A stretch of 64,000 nt of DNA from the NCBI RefSeq assembly GCF_030704535.1, contig NC_081823.1, forward strand, positions 6,826,501 to 6,890,500. The letters run 5' to 3'. Position numbers and translations under genes: made by a program. The notes beneath the pieces are model-generated. The model was not told where the DNA came from, did no database searches, and worked only from the letters and a program-made list of their open reading frames with translations. This document shows, piece by piece, positions 12,085 to 22,464 of the stretch. The DNA is from Vitis vinifera. Its lineage: Eukaryota; Streptophyta; Magnoliopsida; Vitales; Vitaceae. How positions within the stretch are numbered: position 1 is the first letter of the stretch; the number at the start of each line of letters is the position of its first letter.

Positions 12085-12235
12085 TTTTCCAGAGGCTGAG
12101 TCCATATTGACCATATACAAAGAAAAAACAAGATGGAAATTAATAGTCTTGCCTCCACTCTTCTTGGGATGAAGTTAAAACCGGGTTGGGTTGGTTTGAC
12201 CCACTCAAATTGCACCCCTATTCACGCATACAGAA
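12085..12235 (-). pseudogene. HISN4 exon 6 fragment, copy A
   Basis: Similar to 32560-32770, i.e. HISN4 exon 6 plus its downstream intron. Shared blocks include GAGGCTGAGTCCATA and TCTTGCCTCCACTCTTCT. The exon is truncated at about AACCCACTC and joins the sequence upstream of the At4g22030-like gene. It keeps the GC splice donor of the intact gene. No other HISN4 exon is recognisable here. Confidence 0.7.
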
Positions 12236-12239
12236 AAAG

Positions 12240-14480
12240 ACAATAGAAAAAAACTTTTGAATATTGCATATACATTGTTTACATAAACAGTAGGTCAGGT
12301 CTTGTGTTTTCATTGGCCATCAGGTGCGTCAGTCGTTACCTACTCCTTAGTCCTTGAGGTAACTATGTCTCCCAGAAAACCCCCTTCTCTTGTTGAGAAG
12401 AATGCGTTCCAACACGCTAATCCTTTCAATTTATAAGTCATTTAGTTTCCTTATTGGTGGTTTACTGATTCCAAGTCAAATTCATGACATCAAAGCAGGA
12501 TGATGATCATGGAAAGGACAATAATTCAGTCAAAGCCATGAACTTCATTCAAAGCGTAGGAAAATGGTTACACGCTCTTCATTTCATAGTTGAATTTACC
12601 TTATATATATGTATCTCCATCACCTGTCTCTCTACTCTTCAACCCATAATTAGTCCTTCAACGCCTCGAAATCCTGTACTCACAGCACCATAACCAGTAC
12701 CACCGAGGCAACATCACACAGCCAGTGATTATGGCAACCATTCAGTCATCATCTCTTCTTTTTTCTTCTTTTTCTTCTTCCTCTGCTTCAGATATTCCCA
12801 GAGACATCAGAGCAGCTGCCTCAAAATCCCGGGCAAGCCATCTTTCAGTTTTGAAACTTCCTTCTGGAAACTTGGTTCATGAACCGAGCAGGAAAAATGG
12901 CTTCCAAACCATAAATTCTGGAGAAATGAAGCCTCTTATTAGGACTAATATGAGAAATGATGAAGCAAACTGTAACTCAAAGGTGGTTGAGGAGCTTTAC
13001 GCTATAATGGAAGCTGTTGCGGACAGATCAGAAATGCACAAAAATATTGGCGTGCAGCGCGATAATTGGAACCGTCTTCTCCTCAACTCTGTAAATGGGA
13101 TGACAGTCACAGCTGCAACAATGGCTGGACTTGCATTTCTGAGTGGTGGGGGTGCAACACTTTTGGCCTTGAAGCTCTCTTCCACCCTACTCTACACAGC
13201 GGCTACTGGAATTTTGATGGTGATGAACAATATTCAGCCATCTCAGCTTGCAGAAGAGCAAAGGAATGCAGCTAGACTGTTTAAGAACCTTCACCAGCAA
13301 ATCAAGACTGTTGTTGCAGTTGGAAGCCCCAGTTTGAATGATGTGAACGCTGCAATGGAGAAGGTGTTGGCGCTGGACAAGGCCTATCCCCTTCCCTTGC
13401 TAGGGACGATGCTCGAGAAGTTCCCAAAGACTGTGGAGCCTGCAGTGTGGTGGCCAAGAGAAGTGGGGTCTCAACATGAGAAGGTGAGTGGGGGGGTGGA
13501 GAGAAATGGGTGGAGTGAGAAGCTTGAGGAGGAGATGAGGGAGGTTGTTGGGGTGCTGAAGAGGAAGGATGCTGCAGAGTATGTGAGGCTAAGCAAACTA
13601 GTATTGAAAGTAAACAAAATTCTAGCCATATGTGGCCCTCTTTTCACTGGCATCGCCGCCATGGGATCGGCGATGGTGGGATCCTCACCTTGGAATGGGT
13701 CGTGGGCTGTGGTGTTGGGTGTGGTGTTTGGAGCTCTGGCCACAGTGGTAAACACACTGGAGCATGGTGGGCAGGTGGGTATGGTGTTTGAGATGTATAG
13801 AAGCACTGCCGGGTACTTTCAACTCATGGAAGAGACCATAGAATCAACTTTGAAGGAGAAAGAAGTAGGGGAAAGGGAAAATGGAGAATTATTTGAAGTG
13901 AAAGTGGCTCTTCAGCTTGGAAGGAGCCTTCCTGGGCTTCAAAACCTAGCCACCACTCATCCTCCTTCCCCTTCCAATGAATTTGCAAGCAAGCTCTTCT
14001 GATTTTGATTCTTCTGTACCTAGGTTATAGTCTTATTAATTTTTGTATACTGTCAGTATATTAATTAACAAAAAATACTGATCAGAATTCATAAATGGGT
14101 TCTCTGTAGATCAGTTTGTATCCAACTCATAGCAAAGAATTTTTTAACCAAATATTATGTTTCAACAAAAACGTGATAATTAATATTGTTCCCTATGATT
14201 AGCGGAAGAGTATCAGTTTCTGTGTAGATGATATGCTTTCCCAGTCAAGCACGTGCCATGATCATTATACTATACACATATTATTGAATTAGAATCATAC
14301 TGTAGCTGAACTTAATTTTGTACGGTGGGCAAGATAATGTAGGTCCACACGCTAGAGGAACATTGAGATGATGTACGGTTGACTCTCTTTTCTTCTCCTT
14401 ACTAAACAGTATGAAATTTACAAAAAGAAGAATTACACAGCATGGTCCTCAAAGTCCACTAATACGCCAACATATTTGAG
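12240..14480. repeat. Segmental duplication unit 1 (At4g22030-like gene and flanks)
   Basis: Matches 22746-24910 plus the short split piece at 19282-19317. Homology covers about 430 bp upstream of the gene, the whole coding sequence and about 470 bp downstream (for example AGTCAAGCACGTGCCATGAT in both). Unit 1 is uninterrupted and so gives the pre-insertion sequence for unit 2. Confidence 0.9.
12731..14002 (+). CDS. At4g22030-like protein, paralogue 1 (423 aa)
   Basis: Single-exon gene starting at ATG 12731 (MATIQSSS); the upstream in-frame codons are not ATG. The protein matches the plant family named after 'probable F-box protein At4g22030', with signature stretches AIMEAVADRSEMHKNIG, IQPSQLAEEQRNA, KVLALDKAYPLPLLG, NTLEHGGQVGMVFEMYR and LQLGRSL. 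I see no F-box motif in this protein, so the family name is doubtful as a function. The first ~60 residues are Ser-rich with basic residues, like a plastid transit peptide. Hydrophobic segments lie at about residues 120-165 and 297-345, suggesting membrane association. Biochemical function unknown. The paralogue at 23162-24433 differs at about 11 residues by my count. Confidence 0.9.
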   Translation: MATIQSSSLLFSSFSSSSASDIPRDIRAAASKSRASHLSVLKLPSGNLVHEPSRKNGFQTINSGEMKPLIRTNMRNDEANCNSKVVEELYAIMEAVADRSEMHKNIGVQRDNWNRLLLNSVNGMTVTAATMAGLAFLSGGGATLLALKLSSTLLYTAATGILMVMNNIQPSQLAEEQRNAARLFKNLHQQIKTVVAVGSPSLNDVNAAMEKVLALDKAYPLPLLGTMLEKFPKTVEPAVWWPREVGSQHEKVSGGVERNGWSEKLEEEMREVVGVLKRKDAAEYVRLSKLVLKVNKILAICGPLFTGIAAMGSAMVGSSPWNGSWAVVLGVVFGALATVVNTLEHGGQVGMVFEMYRSTAGYFQLMEETIESTLKEKEVGERENGELFEVKVALQLGRSLPGLQNLATTHPPSPSNEFASKLF

Positions 14481-14499
14481 AAATTGATTTGTTACCAAC

Positions 14500-14599
14500 C
14501 ATTTGGTGGGGATAAAGGAGGAAACATTATAAGATAAAGGGAAGCATCCCATTTGGTGGAAATAAAGGAGGAAACAATGTAACATAAATGAAAAGACCC
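14500..14599. repeat. 50-bp tandem duplication
   Basis: CATTTGGTGG...ATAAAGGAGGAAACA occurs at 14500 and again at 14550. It is absent from the corresponding place after paralogue 2. Confidence 0.8.
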
Positions 14600-14919
14600 T
14601 TCGTTTTCAAGATTAAAAGGCCACTCAGGCTTTAATATTAAAAGGATTATTAAAAACTCAAATTTTGATATTTAATCCTTTATCTTTTTTGGTTTCATTT
14701 TGATAAAAATGCATTCAAAATATTTTTTTTTTTTAAAAAAAAAATCTATATGTAAATATTTGGAATGATAAAGTATATTTATATCCAAAATATGTTATTT
14801 TTAAAGTAAAAACATGAGAAAAATTAGATTCACAAATTTGAAAATTATTTCATCTATTTTGATCAATTATTTTTTTTTAATAATGCTTTTTAAAAAATAA
14901 AATTTGATAAAAATGTGTA
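14600..14919. other. AT-rich intergenic, weakly similar to 25500-25570
   Basis: No gene. Around 14605-14640 (AAAAGGCCACTCAGG) it faintly matches 25510-25550, which fits a continuation of the duplicated unit. Confidence 0.4.
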
Positions 14920-15523
14920 TGATAAAATTTAGCTTTGCAAACTCATCAACTATGCTTCTTAAGATTACAATTGGTTGAAAGTACTTTTAAACACTAAAGA
15001 GCTCGAAAAATGACTTAAAATCAATCACTACAAAAACTTAGGCTTTTAACCGTGAATAAAATTATTGTTAATAGTTTAAAATTTGTCAATAAAAGATTTA
15101 GTGACGATATCTTGGTTGATCGATAATATTTATTTATTTATTTTTCTCTCCTTAAGAGAGAATTATGTTTTACAATGTGGAGGTATGAAAGATATAAAAC
15201 TTTAAAAATCAATGGAAAAATTCATAATGAGTAAAAAAACATAAAAATACCATTTTTTTTTTTATATTTTCCTTTATTTTATCATATTATTATTATTATT
15301 ATTTATAAGTTTATTATTATTATTATTATCATTGTTATAGTTGAACAACATTGAATTTTATAGACAAGATATGAAAATCCCACTACATAACAAAAACCAG
15401 CAATTATATCAAACTAGATATAGCTAATGGAGAGAACGGAGCCCATACAAGAGATTCACTCCACATGGCTTAAATTTTTTTTTTTTAAAAAAAAAAAAAG
15501 CAAGCCTTAGAAAAGCTTGCTAC

Positions 15524-15526
<3 letters not shown>

Positions 15527-15570
<44 letters not shown>
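15527..15570. repeat. (TA)n microsatellite
   Basis: About 22 uninterrupted AT dinucleotides. Confidence 0.95.
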
Positions 15571-15572
<2 letters not shown>

Positions 15573-16149
15573 AGAGCAACCTAGGAATGAACCATTTGAT
15601 TTTAGGTAAAAGGAGGATAGTGTAAGGACTATCATTATTGATGCAATTAGGTCTGGAGTGAAATCTAACATTTCTAAAGCATTTGATCAGGATAAATTAG
15701 ACTTTAATTAAGAATATATTTGACAATGTCTATATTCAAAATGTTTTTAGTGAAAATGTTTTTTTAAAATAAAAAAAAAAGTGTTTTGAGAAGAATCATC
15801 TATATAATGATTTAAAAAAAATTTAAAGTGTTTCTTAAAATTTATTAAATACTTAATTTTTTTTTTTCAAAAATGCTTTTGAGATTAAAATTGATTTCTA
15901 AAATCATTAGCAAATGACAACATTTAACTACTTTACCTTGGATAGCATAACTTGCAACACCATAGGGCTAAGTAAAGTAGGAGATTCCCTTCCAAAAGTA
16001 GCCACTTCATGTGAGCTAGAGAAACAGTTATCTCGTGTCCTCAATTCACTAAATAAATTAAAACATAAAACATTAAAAGCAAGAGACCTTTGTAATGAAC
16101 TAAGAAAGCCTTTGTAGGCCATTTGACACCTTTGATGGGCGAACAAGAA

Positions 16150-17740
16150 TTAATAAAATATTGCACATCAAAAAGTGGGGGCATCCCAAGTACACCGAAC
16201 ATATATAAAGGATATCAAAATAACAAAAGGAACTACCTCAAATATGCATTAAAAAAATCTCTTTTATAAACTAAAACTCAACTAATTAATAAAATCTAAC
16301 AAGTATAAAAAGCGATCTTGAATATATTGGCAAGTCCATTATAATTACCAAAGAATCCAAAACAATCAATCAAAGAGGGATTGTCCTCCAAACTTTCTTT
16401 TTATTTTTGCTCACCAAACTCCATGAGAACCCTTTAACAAATCCTTCATAGAAAAAATGGAGGAACTAAAAAAAAAACCAAAGAAGGAAAGAACATAATA
16501 TCAAAGACCCCTTGTCTTTCAACAATGGATTAGTATGTGATTGACTGATTATTCTGAACTCATATATAAGCAAGAATGATTAGCCACTAACCATCATCTT
16601 CTCTTAAGTTGATCTAGGGTCAAAAACCTTTTTCATATCCCAATCAATACCCACTTTTAAAGTCATGAGAGAACCCTATAGTACATTCAAGATAAAAAAA
16701 TGCTCTTTCATATAACACTATTTTCACTCTTTCTAGTATTTCAAATCAGCTTATCTTCATTCTTATTGCACTTTCTAAGCATTTGAAGCCTCCTAAGTAA
16801 CTCCTCAATGCTATATAACTCTCAATCTTAGAACTATCTTGTGAAACCCAACTTCCAAACAGCATGTTTGCTTATGACCTCATAAGTATTCCCCACGTAA
16901 GACTCTTTATTAGATGTAGGAAAGAAAAAGGAAAAAAAAAAAAGGAAAAGAATCCTTTAAATGAGTACCCTCACACCAAACATCGTGCCAATTTTCTCCA
17001 TTGCTAACAAAAAGTCTTTGCTCTAGCCTTAAAGACTTCCCAACATCTTCTTACTGCCTTCTCAAGTCAACATTATACCCCTTTCTCTTAGCAAGAGAGC
17101 ACCATTTTCCAAGTTCTTCCTTGAACTTTCCCACTGTAACTCATCTAGTCCAAAGAACTCTTTCTTCAAAGCAAATCTCCAACACCATTTTCCAAGCAAC
17201 ACTTAGGACAAAACCCTAATGCTTGACCCTCTCAACTTTTTATCTTTACAAAGAGAAGACCAATTGAGTAGGTGAGGTTATTCTTTAGAGTTCCTCCCCT
17301 CCTCCCCCACAAGAAGTTCCATTGAATTTTTTACAATCTTAAAGCTAACACTTTATAAATGTCAAGAAGAGATACAAAATAAATAGGACAACTGTATAAA
17401 GTACTTTGAAACAAAGTAAATCTGGTTTTCATCCTTTGAAAGATATTGTATTTTCCAAAAAGCTACATTTTTATGAAAACTCTCCTCAGCCACATCACAT
17501 ATAAATGAGGCTTGAATTGGCCACCCAAAGACAAGCCTAAATAAGTACTTGGAAGCTTCCCCATTTTACAACCTAACAAAGAGGCAAGTTCCTCGACATG
17601 AGGGACCTCCCCACATGAATCAATTCATTTTTATCCAAATTAACTTTCAATCTTGAAGAAGCTTCACACCAAAATTGTATCCTAGATCCTATATGAGCTT
17701 TAAGGAACCCAATTCCTAACAAAGAGGATTTTTTTTTTCT
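16150..17740 (-). mobile_element. L1-type LINE ORF2 remnant, copy B
   Basis: The same L1 as 10645-12060, sharing stretches such as TTGTCCTCCAAA, AACTCATATATAA, GCATTTGAAGCCT and CCCCATTTTACAACCTAAC in the same order, but extending about 170-490 bp further at the low-coordinate end. It splits the HISN4-derived sequence between the blocks homologous to 32450 and 32500. The intact HISN4 gene lacks it. Confidence 0.72.
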
Positions 17741-18052
17741 TAAAAAAAAAAAAAAAAAAGGATTAGTTGGAAATAAGATGAAACAAGTAGGCATTATGAC
17801 ATGGTTTCCCAAAGAGGCTGAGTCCATATTAACAACATGATAACCATAAAGAAAAACAATTGGAAATAAATAGTCTTGCCTCCACTCTTCTTGGGATGAC
17901 GTTAAAACTGGGTTAGGTTGATTTGAACCCACTCAAATTACACCCCTGTTCATGCATACAAAAAAACACAATAGAAAAAGACTTTTGAATATTGCATATA
18001 TATGGTGTTTACATTTAACAAGAAGTCCTTATTTTCTTTGGTCATCAAGTGT

Positions 18053-18468
18053 TGTTGTGTTAACGGAAACATTAATGCAAACATATTAAATGAAGAATAT
18101 AGAAATCAAGTAAATCACACAAAAGGTACACGAGGTTTTAACGTGATTCGACTAATTATGCTTACCTTCACAAATAAGAGAGAATATTCCATCATATGAT
18201 AAAGAATATTATAAAAGATAAAAATTATATACAACTACTAGATCCCTTTGTATCTTCATTCTGAACCATGAGCCTTTTTATTCCACCAGGTGTTTTTCGC
18301 TCTTCCTCACATCTCTATCTTATCTCTCTTTCATCACTTTTTTCCCTCATGATCTAAAATATTTATAAAAATATTCTCATTAGCTTTCCTTATTCTATAA
18401 GAAGTCTAATTACAATAACATATAAAAAAAGTATACTCTAAATGGGAATTTGAGACACTTTCCCAACA
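18053..18468 (-). repeat. LTR (3' LTR in element orientation)
   Basis: Pairs with 18807-19281. Shared blocks include AAATCACACAAAAG, TAATCATGCTTAC-like sequence, GAATATTCCAT-like sequence and AATTTGAGA near the end. Confidence 0.8.
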
Positions 18469-18806
18469 ATCTCCACCCTGAATTAAATTTCATTAAGGCA
18501 ATCTTCCATCTCTCCATGATCTACCATTTCCTTGCGCACATCGCTCTCCTCATGTGTCATTGTTCCCTTTATGCGCCACATTCTTATTACATGACACAAT
18601 CTTCTTGTTTCTTGTATTATTGGTGATAAAAAATTGACTTCACATTCAACTAAATTTCTTTTTGTAATTTTCTTTTATGCTCTAACATCTTTATTCTTCG
18701 TGAAATTTTCAAATAAGATTATTCGAAACATCTTCAACCAAGGTTCTTTTAGGCATCTTCACTTAAGGCTTTCCCAGACATCTTCAACTAAAGCTCTAAC
18801 ACCACT

Positions 18807-19281
18807 TGTTGTGTTAGCAAAATCATTTTAAAGAAGAACACGAAAATAAAGCAAATCACACAAAAGACACAAAGTTTTAATGTGGTTCAGCTAATCATGC
18901 TTACTTTCATGGATGAGAGAAGACATTCCATTATAGGATAGAAAATATCATAGAGGACGAAAAATAAATACAACTATTGAGTCCCTTTATATCTCCATCG
19001 TGAACAATGAGCTTATTTGCTTCACTAGTTATCTTTCACTATTCTTCATCATATCTACACCCTAATGATCAGTTTTTTTGCTCTATCAGTGTCTCTATCT
19101 CAGATATCTTTTGCATAACTTAGTCCTCTTATAACTTAAAATATTTATAGAGATATACCCATCAACTTTCCTTATTGTATAAGGAGTGTAATTACAATAA
19201 AATATAAAATTAGAAAATATTTTATATAATATTTTAAATATATATATATTCTAAATGCGAATTTGAGAGATCCTCCCAATA
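18807..19281 (-). repeat. LTR (5' LTR in element orientation)
   Basis: Longer than its partner by about 60 bp of internal insertions around 19050-19110. Adjacent to the primer-binding-site-like sequence. Confidence 0.8.
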
Positions 19282-19907
19282 GGTGTGTCATTCATTACGT
19301 ACTCCTTAGTCTTTGGGAAAATTCTAGGGTACCTCTTCGATACCTACCGAAAAAGTTTTCCAAGCCATTGGATGTCCAAGATTACATCTTGGCCATCCAT
19401 TTTAAATTTGAAATAAAAATTCCACTGAATCGGTTAAGGGAAGAACCGGTTGTGGCCTTCTTTCTTCCTCCATTCTCAACAATTTTGGGTTTAAATAAAA
19501 TAAATATTAGATAAAAGTAGAATTGGAAAAAAAATAAAAATAAAAATAATATAAAATTTGAAAACATATTCATTAAAAAAAAATCATCATATATCATAAT
19601 TATATTATTTTATTTTTAACAAATTATTAAACATTTAAATTCAACATAAAAATGAATATGATAATATTTTAATATGAAATGAGTATTTTCATTAAAATTC
19701 AACATTTTGATAATCATATGTAAAACTTAGGTAATTAGACCATCCTAATTGTTTTCCGTACTTTCCAAATTTTACATTTTTTGAATTTAAGGTTTTTAAA
19801 GTTACATTACAATAAAATAAATTACTAATACTCTTTTAAGTTACTAATGATAATATTTTCGAAAATAAATTTGTAATTTAAAAAATTTTTAAACTAAAAA
19901 TCAATAT

Positions 19908-19952
19908 GAAAAATGTGATGAAAGTACCAAACATGTATTTATCACATTTTTC
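19908..19952. repeat. Hairpin module H1 inside the 3.4 kb insertion
   Basis: Perfect 12-bp inverted arms GAAAAATGTGAT / ATCACATTTTTC at 19908-19919 and 19941-19952. Confidence 0.85.
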
Positions 19953-20177
19953 GCACCGTTCTCATATTTTTTGTACCCTAAATTATTTATATTTTTAAAA
20001 TTTCAGATTTACTTTTTAACTTGAAATAACAATAACATGGTTTAATAATATTATTTTGAGTTATTATTAATAGAATTGTTAAAAAAAAAAAAAAAGAATT
20101 AAAAAAAATAAAATAGGAAATAATGTAAATTATCCTAAAAAAATTAGAAAATTAAAACACTAAAAAATTAGAGAGAA

Positions 20178-20233
20178 TATGAAAAATGTGAGAAAAGGTA
20201 TGAAGATTATGAGAAATCCTCACATTTTTCATA
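20178..20233. repeat. Hairpin module H2
   Basis: Perfect 15-bp arms TATGAAAAATGTGAG / CTCACATTTTTCATA at 20178-20192 and 20219-20233. The downstream flank is shared with H3. Confidence 0.88.
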
Positions 20234-20432
20234 CCTTACATCACATTCTCCGTACCCTGAAATTTAACAAATTTTCAAATTTTTCAATTTTTTTCCACTT
20301 AAAAATACAAATAATATTGTTTATTGATACTAATCAAGCTTAGAAATGGTGAAAATTATTTTTAAGAAAATTTAAAAATTAAAACACTAAGTAATTGTAA
20401 AAGGTACGAATAATGTGATGAATGGTACAAAA

Positions 20433-20453
20433 AATGTGAGGAATCCTCACATT
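20433..20453. repeat. Hairpin module H3 (near-perfect palindrome)
   Basis: 10-bp arms AATGTGAGGA / TCCTCACATT around a single base. Its flank TTTATTGATACTAAT...AAGCTTAGAAATG is shared with the sequence after H2 and leads directly into the 21-bp array. Confidence 0.88.
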
Positions 20454-20577
20454 CTTAGCACCCTTCGTCACATTCTTTTTACTTTAAAATTTTTTACAAA
20501 TTTTCAAACTTTTCAATTTTTTTTCCACATGGAAATACAATAATATTATTTATTGATACTAATTAAGCTTAGAAATG

Positions 20578-21838
20578 TCTTACAAAGTTCGTACCCTCTC
20601 TTAGAAAGTTTTTACACTCTCTTAGAAAGTTCGAACACTCTCTTAGAAAGGTCGTACCATCTCTTAGAAAGTTCGTACAATCTCTTAAAAAGTTCGTACA
20701 CTCTCTTAAAAAGTTCGTACAATCTCTTAGAAAGTTCGTACTCTCTCTTAAAAAGTTCGTACACTCTCTTAGAAAGTTCGTACACTCTCTTAAAAATTTC
20801 GTACCATCTCTTAGAAAGTTTGTACCCTCTCTTAGAAAGTTCGTACCCTCTCTTAGAAAGTTCGTACACTCTCTTAGAAAGTTCGTACACTGTCTTAGAA
20901 AGTTAGTACTCTCTTTTAGAAAGTTTGTACCATCTCTTTCGTACCATCTCTTAGAAAGTTCGTACCCTCTCTTAGAAAGTTCGTACCTCGTCTTAGAAAG
21001 TTCGTACCATCTCTTAGAAAGTTCGTACAATCTCTTAGAAAGTTTATACCATCTCTTAGAAAGTTCGTACCATCTCTTATAAAGTTCGTACCATCTCTTA
21101 GAAAATTTGTACCCACTTTTAGAAAGTTCGTACTATCTCTTACAAAGTTCGTACTATCTCTTAGAAAGTTCATACCCTTTCTTAGAAAGTTCGTACCCTC
21201 TCTTAGAAAGTTCGTACCATCTCTTAGAAAGTTCGTACCCTCTCTTAGAAAGTTCGTACATCATCTTAGAAAGTTCATACCATATCTTAGAAAGTTCGTA
21301 CCCTCTCTTAGAAAGTTCGTACTCTTTCTTAGAAAGTTCGTACCATCTCTTAGAAAGTTCGTACACTCTCTTAGAAAGTTCGTGCTCACTCTTAGAAAGT
21401 CAGTACTATCTCTTACAAAGTTCGTACTATGTCTTACAAAGTTCGTACCCTCTCTTAGAAAGTTCGTACTATCTCTTAGAAAGTTCATACTTTTTCTTAG
21501 AAAGTTTGTACCCTCTCTTAGAAAGTTCGTGCTCACTCTTAGAAAGTCAATACTATCTCTTACAAAGTTCGTACTATGTCTTACAAAGTTCGTACCCTCT
21601 CTTAGAAAGTTCGTACTATCTCTTAGAAAGTTCATACTTTTTCTTAGAAAGTTCGTACCCTCTCTTAGAAAGTTCGTACCATATTTTAGAAAATTCATAC
21701 CCCGTCTTAGAAAATTCGTACCCCGTCTTAGAAAGTTCGTACCCCGTCTTAAAAAGTTCGTACCATCTTTTAGAAAGTTCGTACCATCTCTTAGAAAGTT
21801 CGTACCATCTCTTAGAAAGTTCGTACCATTTCTTACAA
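20578..21838. repeat. 21-bp minisatellite, about 60 copies
   Basis: Consensus CTTAGAAAGTTCGTACCATCT, almost always exactly 21 bp, with variation concentrated in the CCATCT part (ACACT, CCCTC, CTATC, CCCCG). A higher-order repeat is visible: seven units (147 bp) starting CGTGCTCACT at 21381 are repeated at 21528. One unit near 20930-20940 is internally deleted. Because 21 is divisible by three and the unit lacks stops in four of six frames, it creates long spurious ORFs on both strands with 7-residue periodicity. Confidence 0.95.
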
Positions 21839-21844
21839 AATATT

Positions 21845-22280
21845 GATGACAATTTCATAACAAATGACTAAATGCTCTCAATTTGATTAATAATAACTCA
21901 GAAAAAAATTAAAAAATCTAGATGTTATAAATCATTACATATTTAAATGTCATTTAACATGACATTTCTACCTACAAAAGTTATATGTAAATGGAAAAAA
22001 AAAAAATCAAATATTACCTTTTAACACTTGTAATCACTTGACATCCTTCAAGACATATAAAGTTTCATCTTCAAATTTAATCTATGAACAAAAAAAGAAA
22101 AATTATATAAAAATATTAATAACAATTTGATAACAAAATTTTATAATAAACTCATAAAAAATTCTAAAATCGTTATTTAACATCACATTTCTTCCTACAA
22201 CAATTATATTTGGATAAAAAAATATCAAATATTACCTTTGACACTTCTAATCACTTGAAATCCTTTATCTTCTTCATATA
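21845..22280. repeat. Diverged ~260-bp direct repeat right of the array
   Basis: The tract with CTACAAAAGTTATAT, AAATATTACCTTT and AACACTTGTAATCACTTGA (about 21960-22040) recurs in diverged form at about 22190-22260 (CTACAACAATTATAT, AAATATTACCTTT, GACACTTCTAATCACTTGA). It balances the hairpin repeats on the left side. Confidence 0.7.
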
Positions 22281-22410
22281 ATACAAATTTTAAATTTTCT
22301 CTCTCAAAAAGTTTTAAACTTGATCTTGAAATTTGATTCATCAAAATACATCTTACATATTTTGTAATTTGGTAGTTGAAATTATTTAATTTTCATATTA
22401 AATTACTGTC

Positions 22411-22414
<4 letters not shown>

Positions 22415-22461
<47 letters not shown>
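22415..22461. repeat. (TA)n microsatellite
   Basis: About 22 AT dinucleotides near the right end of the 3.4 kb insertion. Confidence 0.95.

Positions 22462-22464
<3 letters not shown>

Larger units (their letters stand above)
14920..17960 (-). pseudogene. Degenerate HISN4 copy (introns and exon 6 fragment), copy B, interrupted by L1
   Basis: Collinear islands of similarity to the intact HISN4 locus: 14920-15010 to 25965-26060 (CTCATCAACTATGCTTCTTA), 15405-15525 to about 30820-30915 (TAGCTAATGGAGA), 15600-15690 to about 32065-32150 (ACATTTCTAAAGCA), 15960-16130 to 32270-32450 (CCCTTCCAAAAGTAGCCAC), and 17760-17945 to 32530-32750 (exon 6). Other exons are deleted. No open frame remains, so this is a dead, heavily deleted duplicate. 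A (TA)n tract lies at 15527-15570. Confidence 0.75.
18053..19281 (-). mobile_element. Short non-autonomous LTR retrotransposon (TRIM-like)
   Basis: Two related terminal repeats, 18053-18468 (416 bp) and 18807-19281 (475 bp), both with the plus-strand pattern TGTTGTGTTA...CCCAA(C/T)A. The internal region is only about 340 bp. Read on the minus strand, TGGTGTTAGAGC next to the right LTR resembles the usual initiator-Met tRNA primer site TGGTATCAGAGC, and AGGGTGGAGAT next to the left LTR is a polypurine tract. Flanking 5-mers AGTGT (18048) and GGTGT (19282) are a 4/5 target duplication. Unit 1 has the empty site GGTGC at 12325. There is no gag or pol coding, and the LTRs are clearly diverged, so the insertion is old. 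Confidence 0.82.

Noticed and set aside
13471-13806. Minus-strand ORF inside At4g22030-like paralogue 1 (and its counterpart at 23815-24237)
   Set aside because: Antisense shadow of strongly conserved coding sequence. It is kept in both paralogues only because the sense frame is.
20578-21838. CRISPR-like array
   Set aside because: The repeats are directly adjacent with no unique spacers, and the surroundings are a plant nuclear locus.
20553-21871. Long overlapping ORFs on both strands with 7-residue repeats
   Set aside because: They are by-products of a 21-bp tandem array whose unit lacks stops in four frames. There is no start context, no non-repetitive coding part and no splice signals tying them to a gene.
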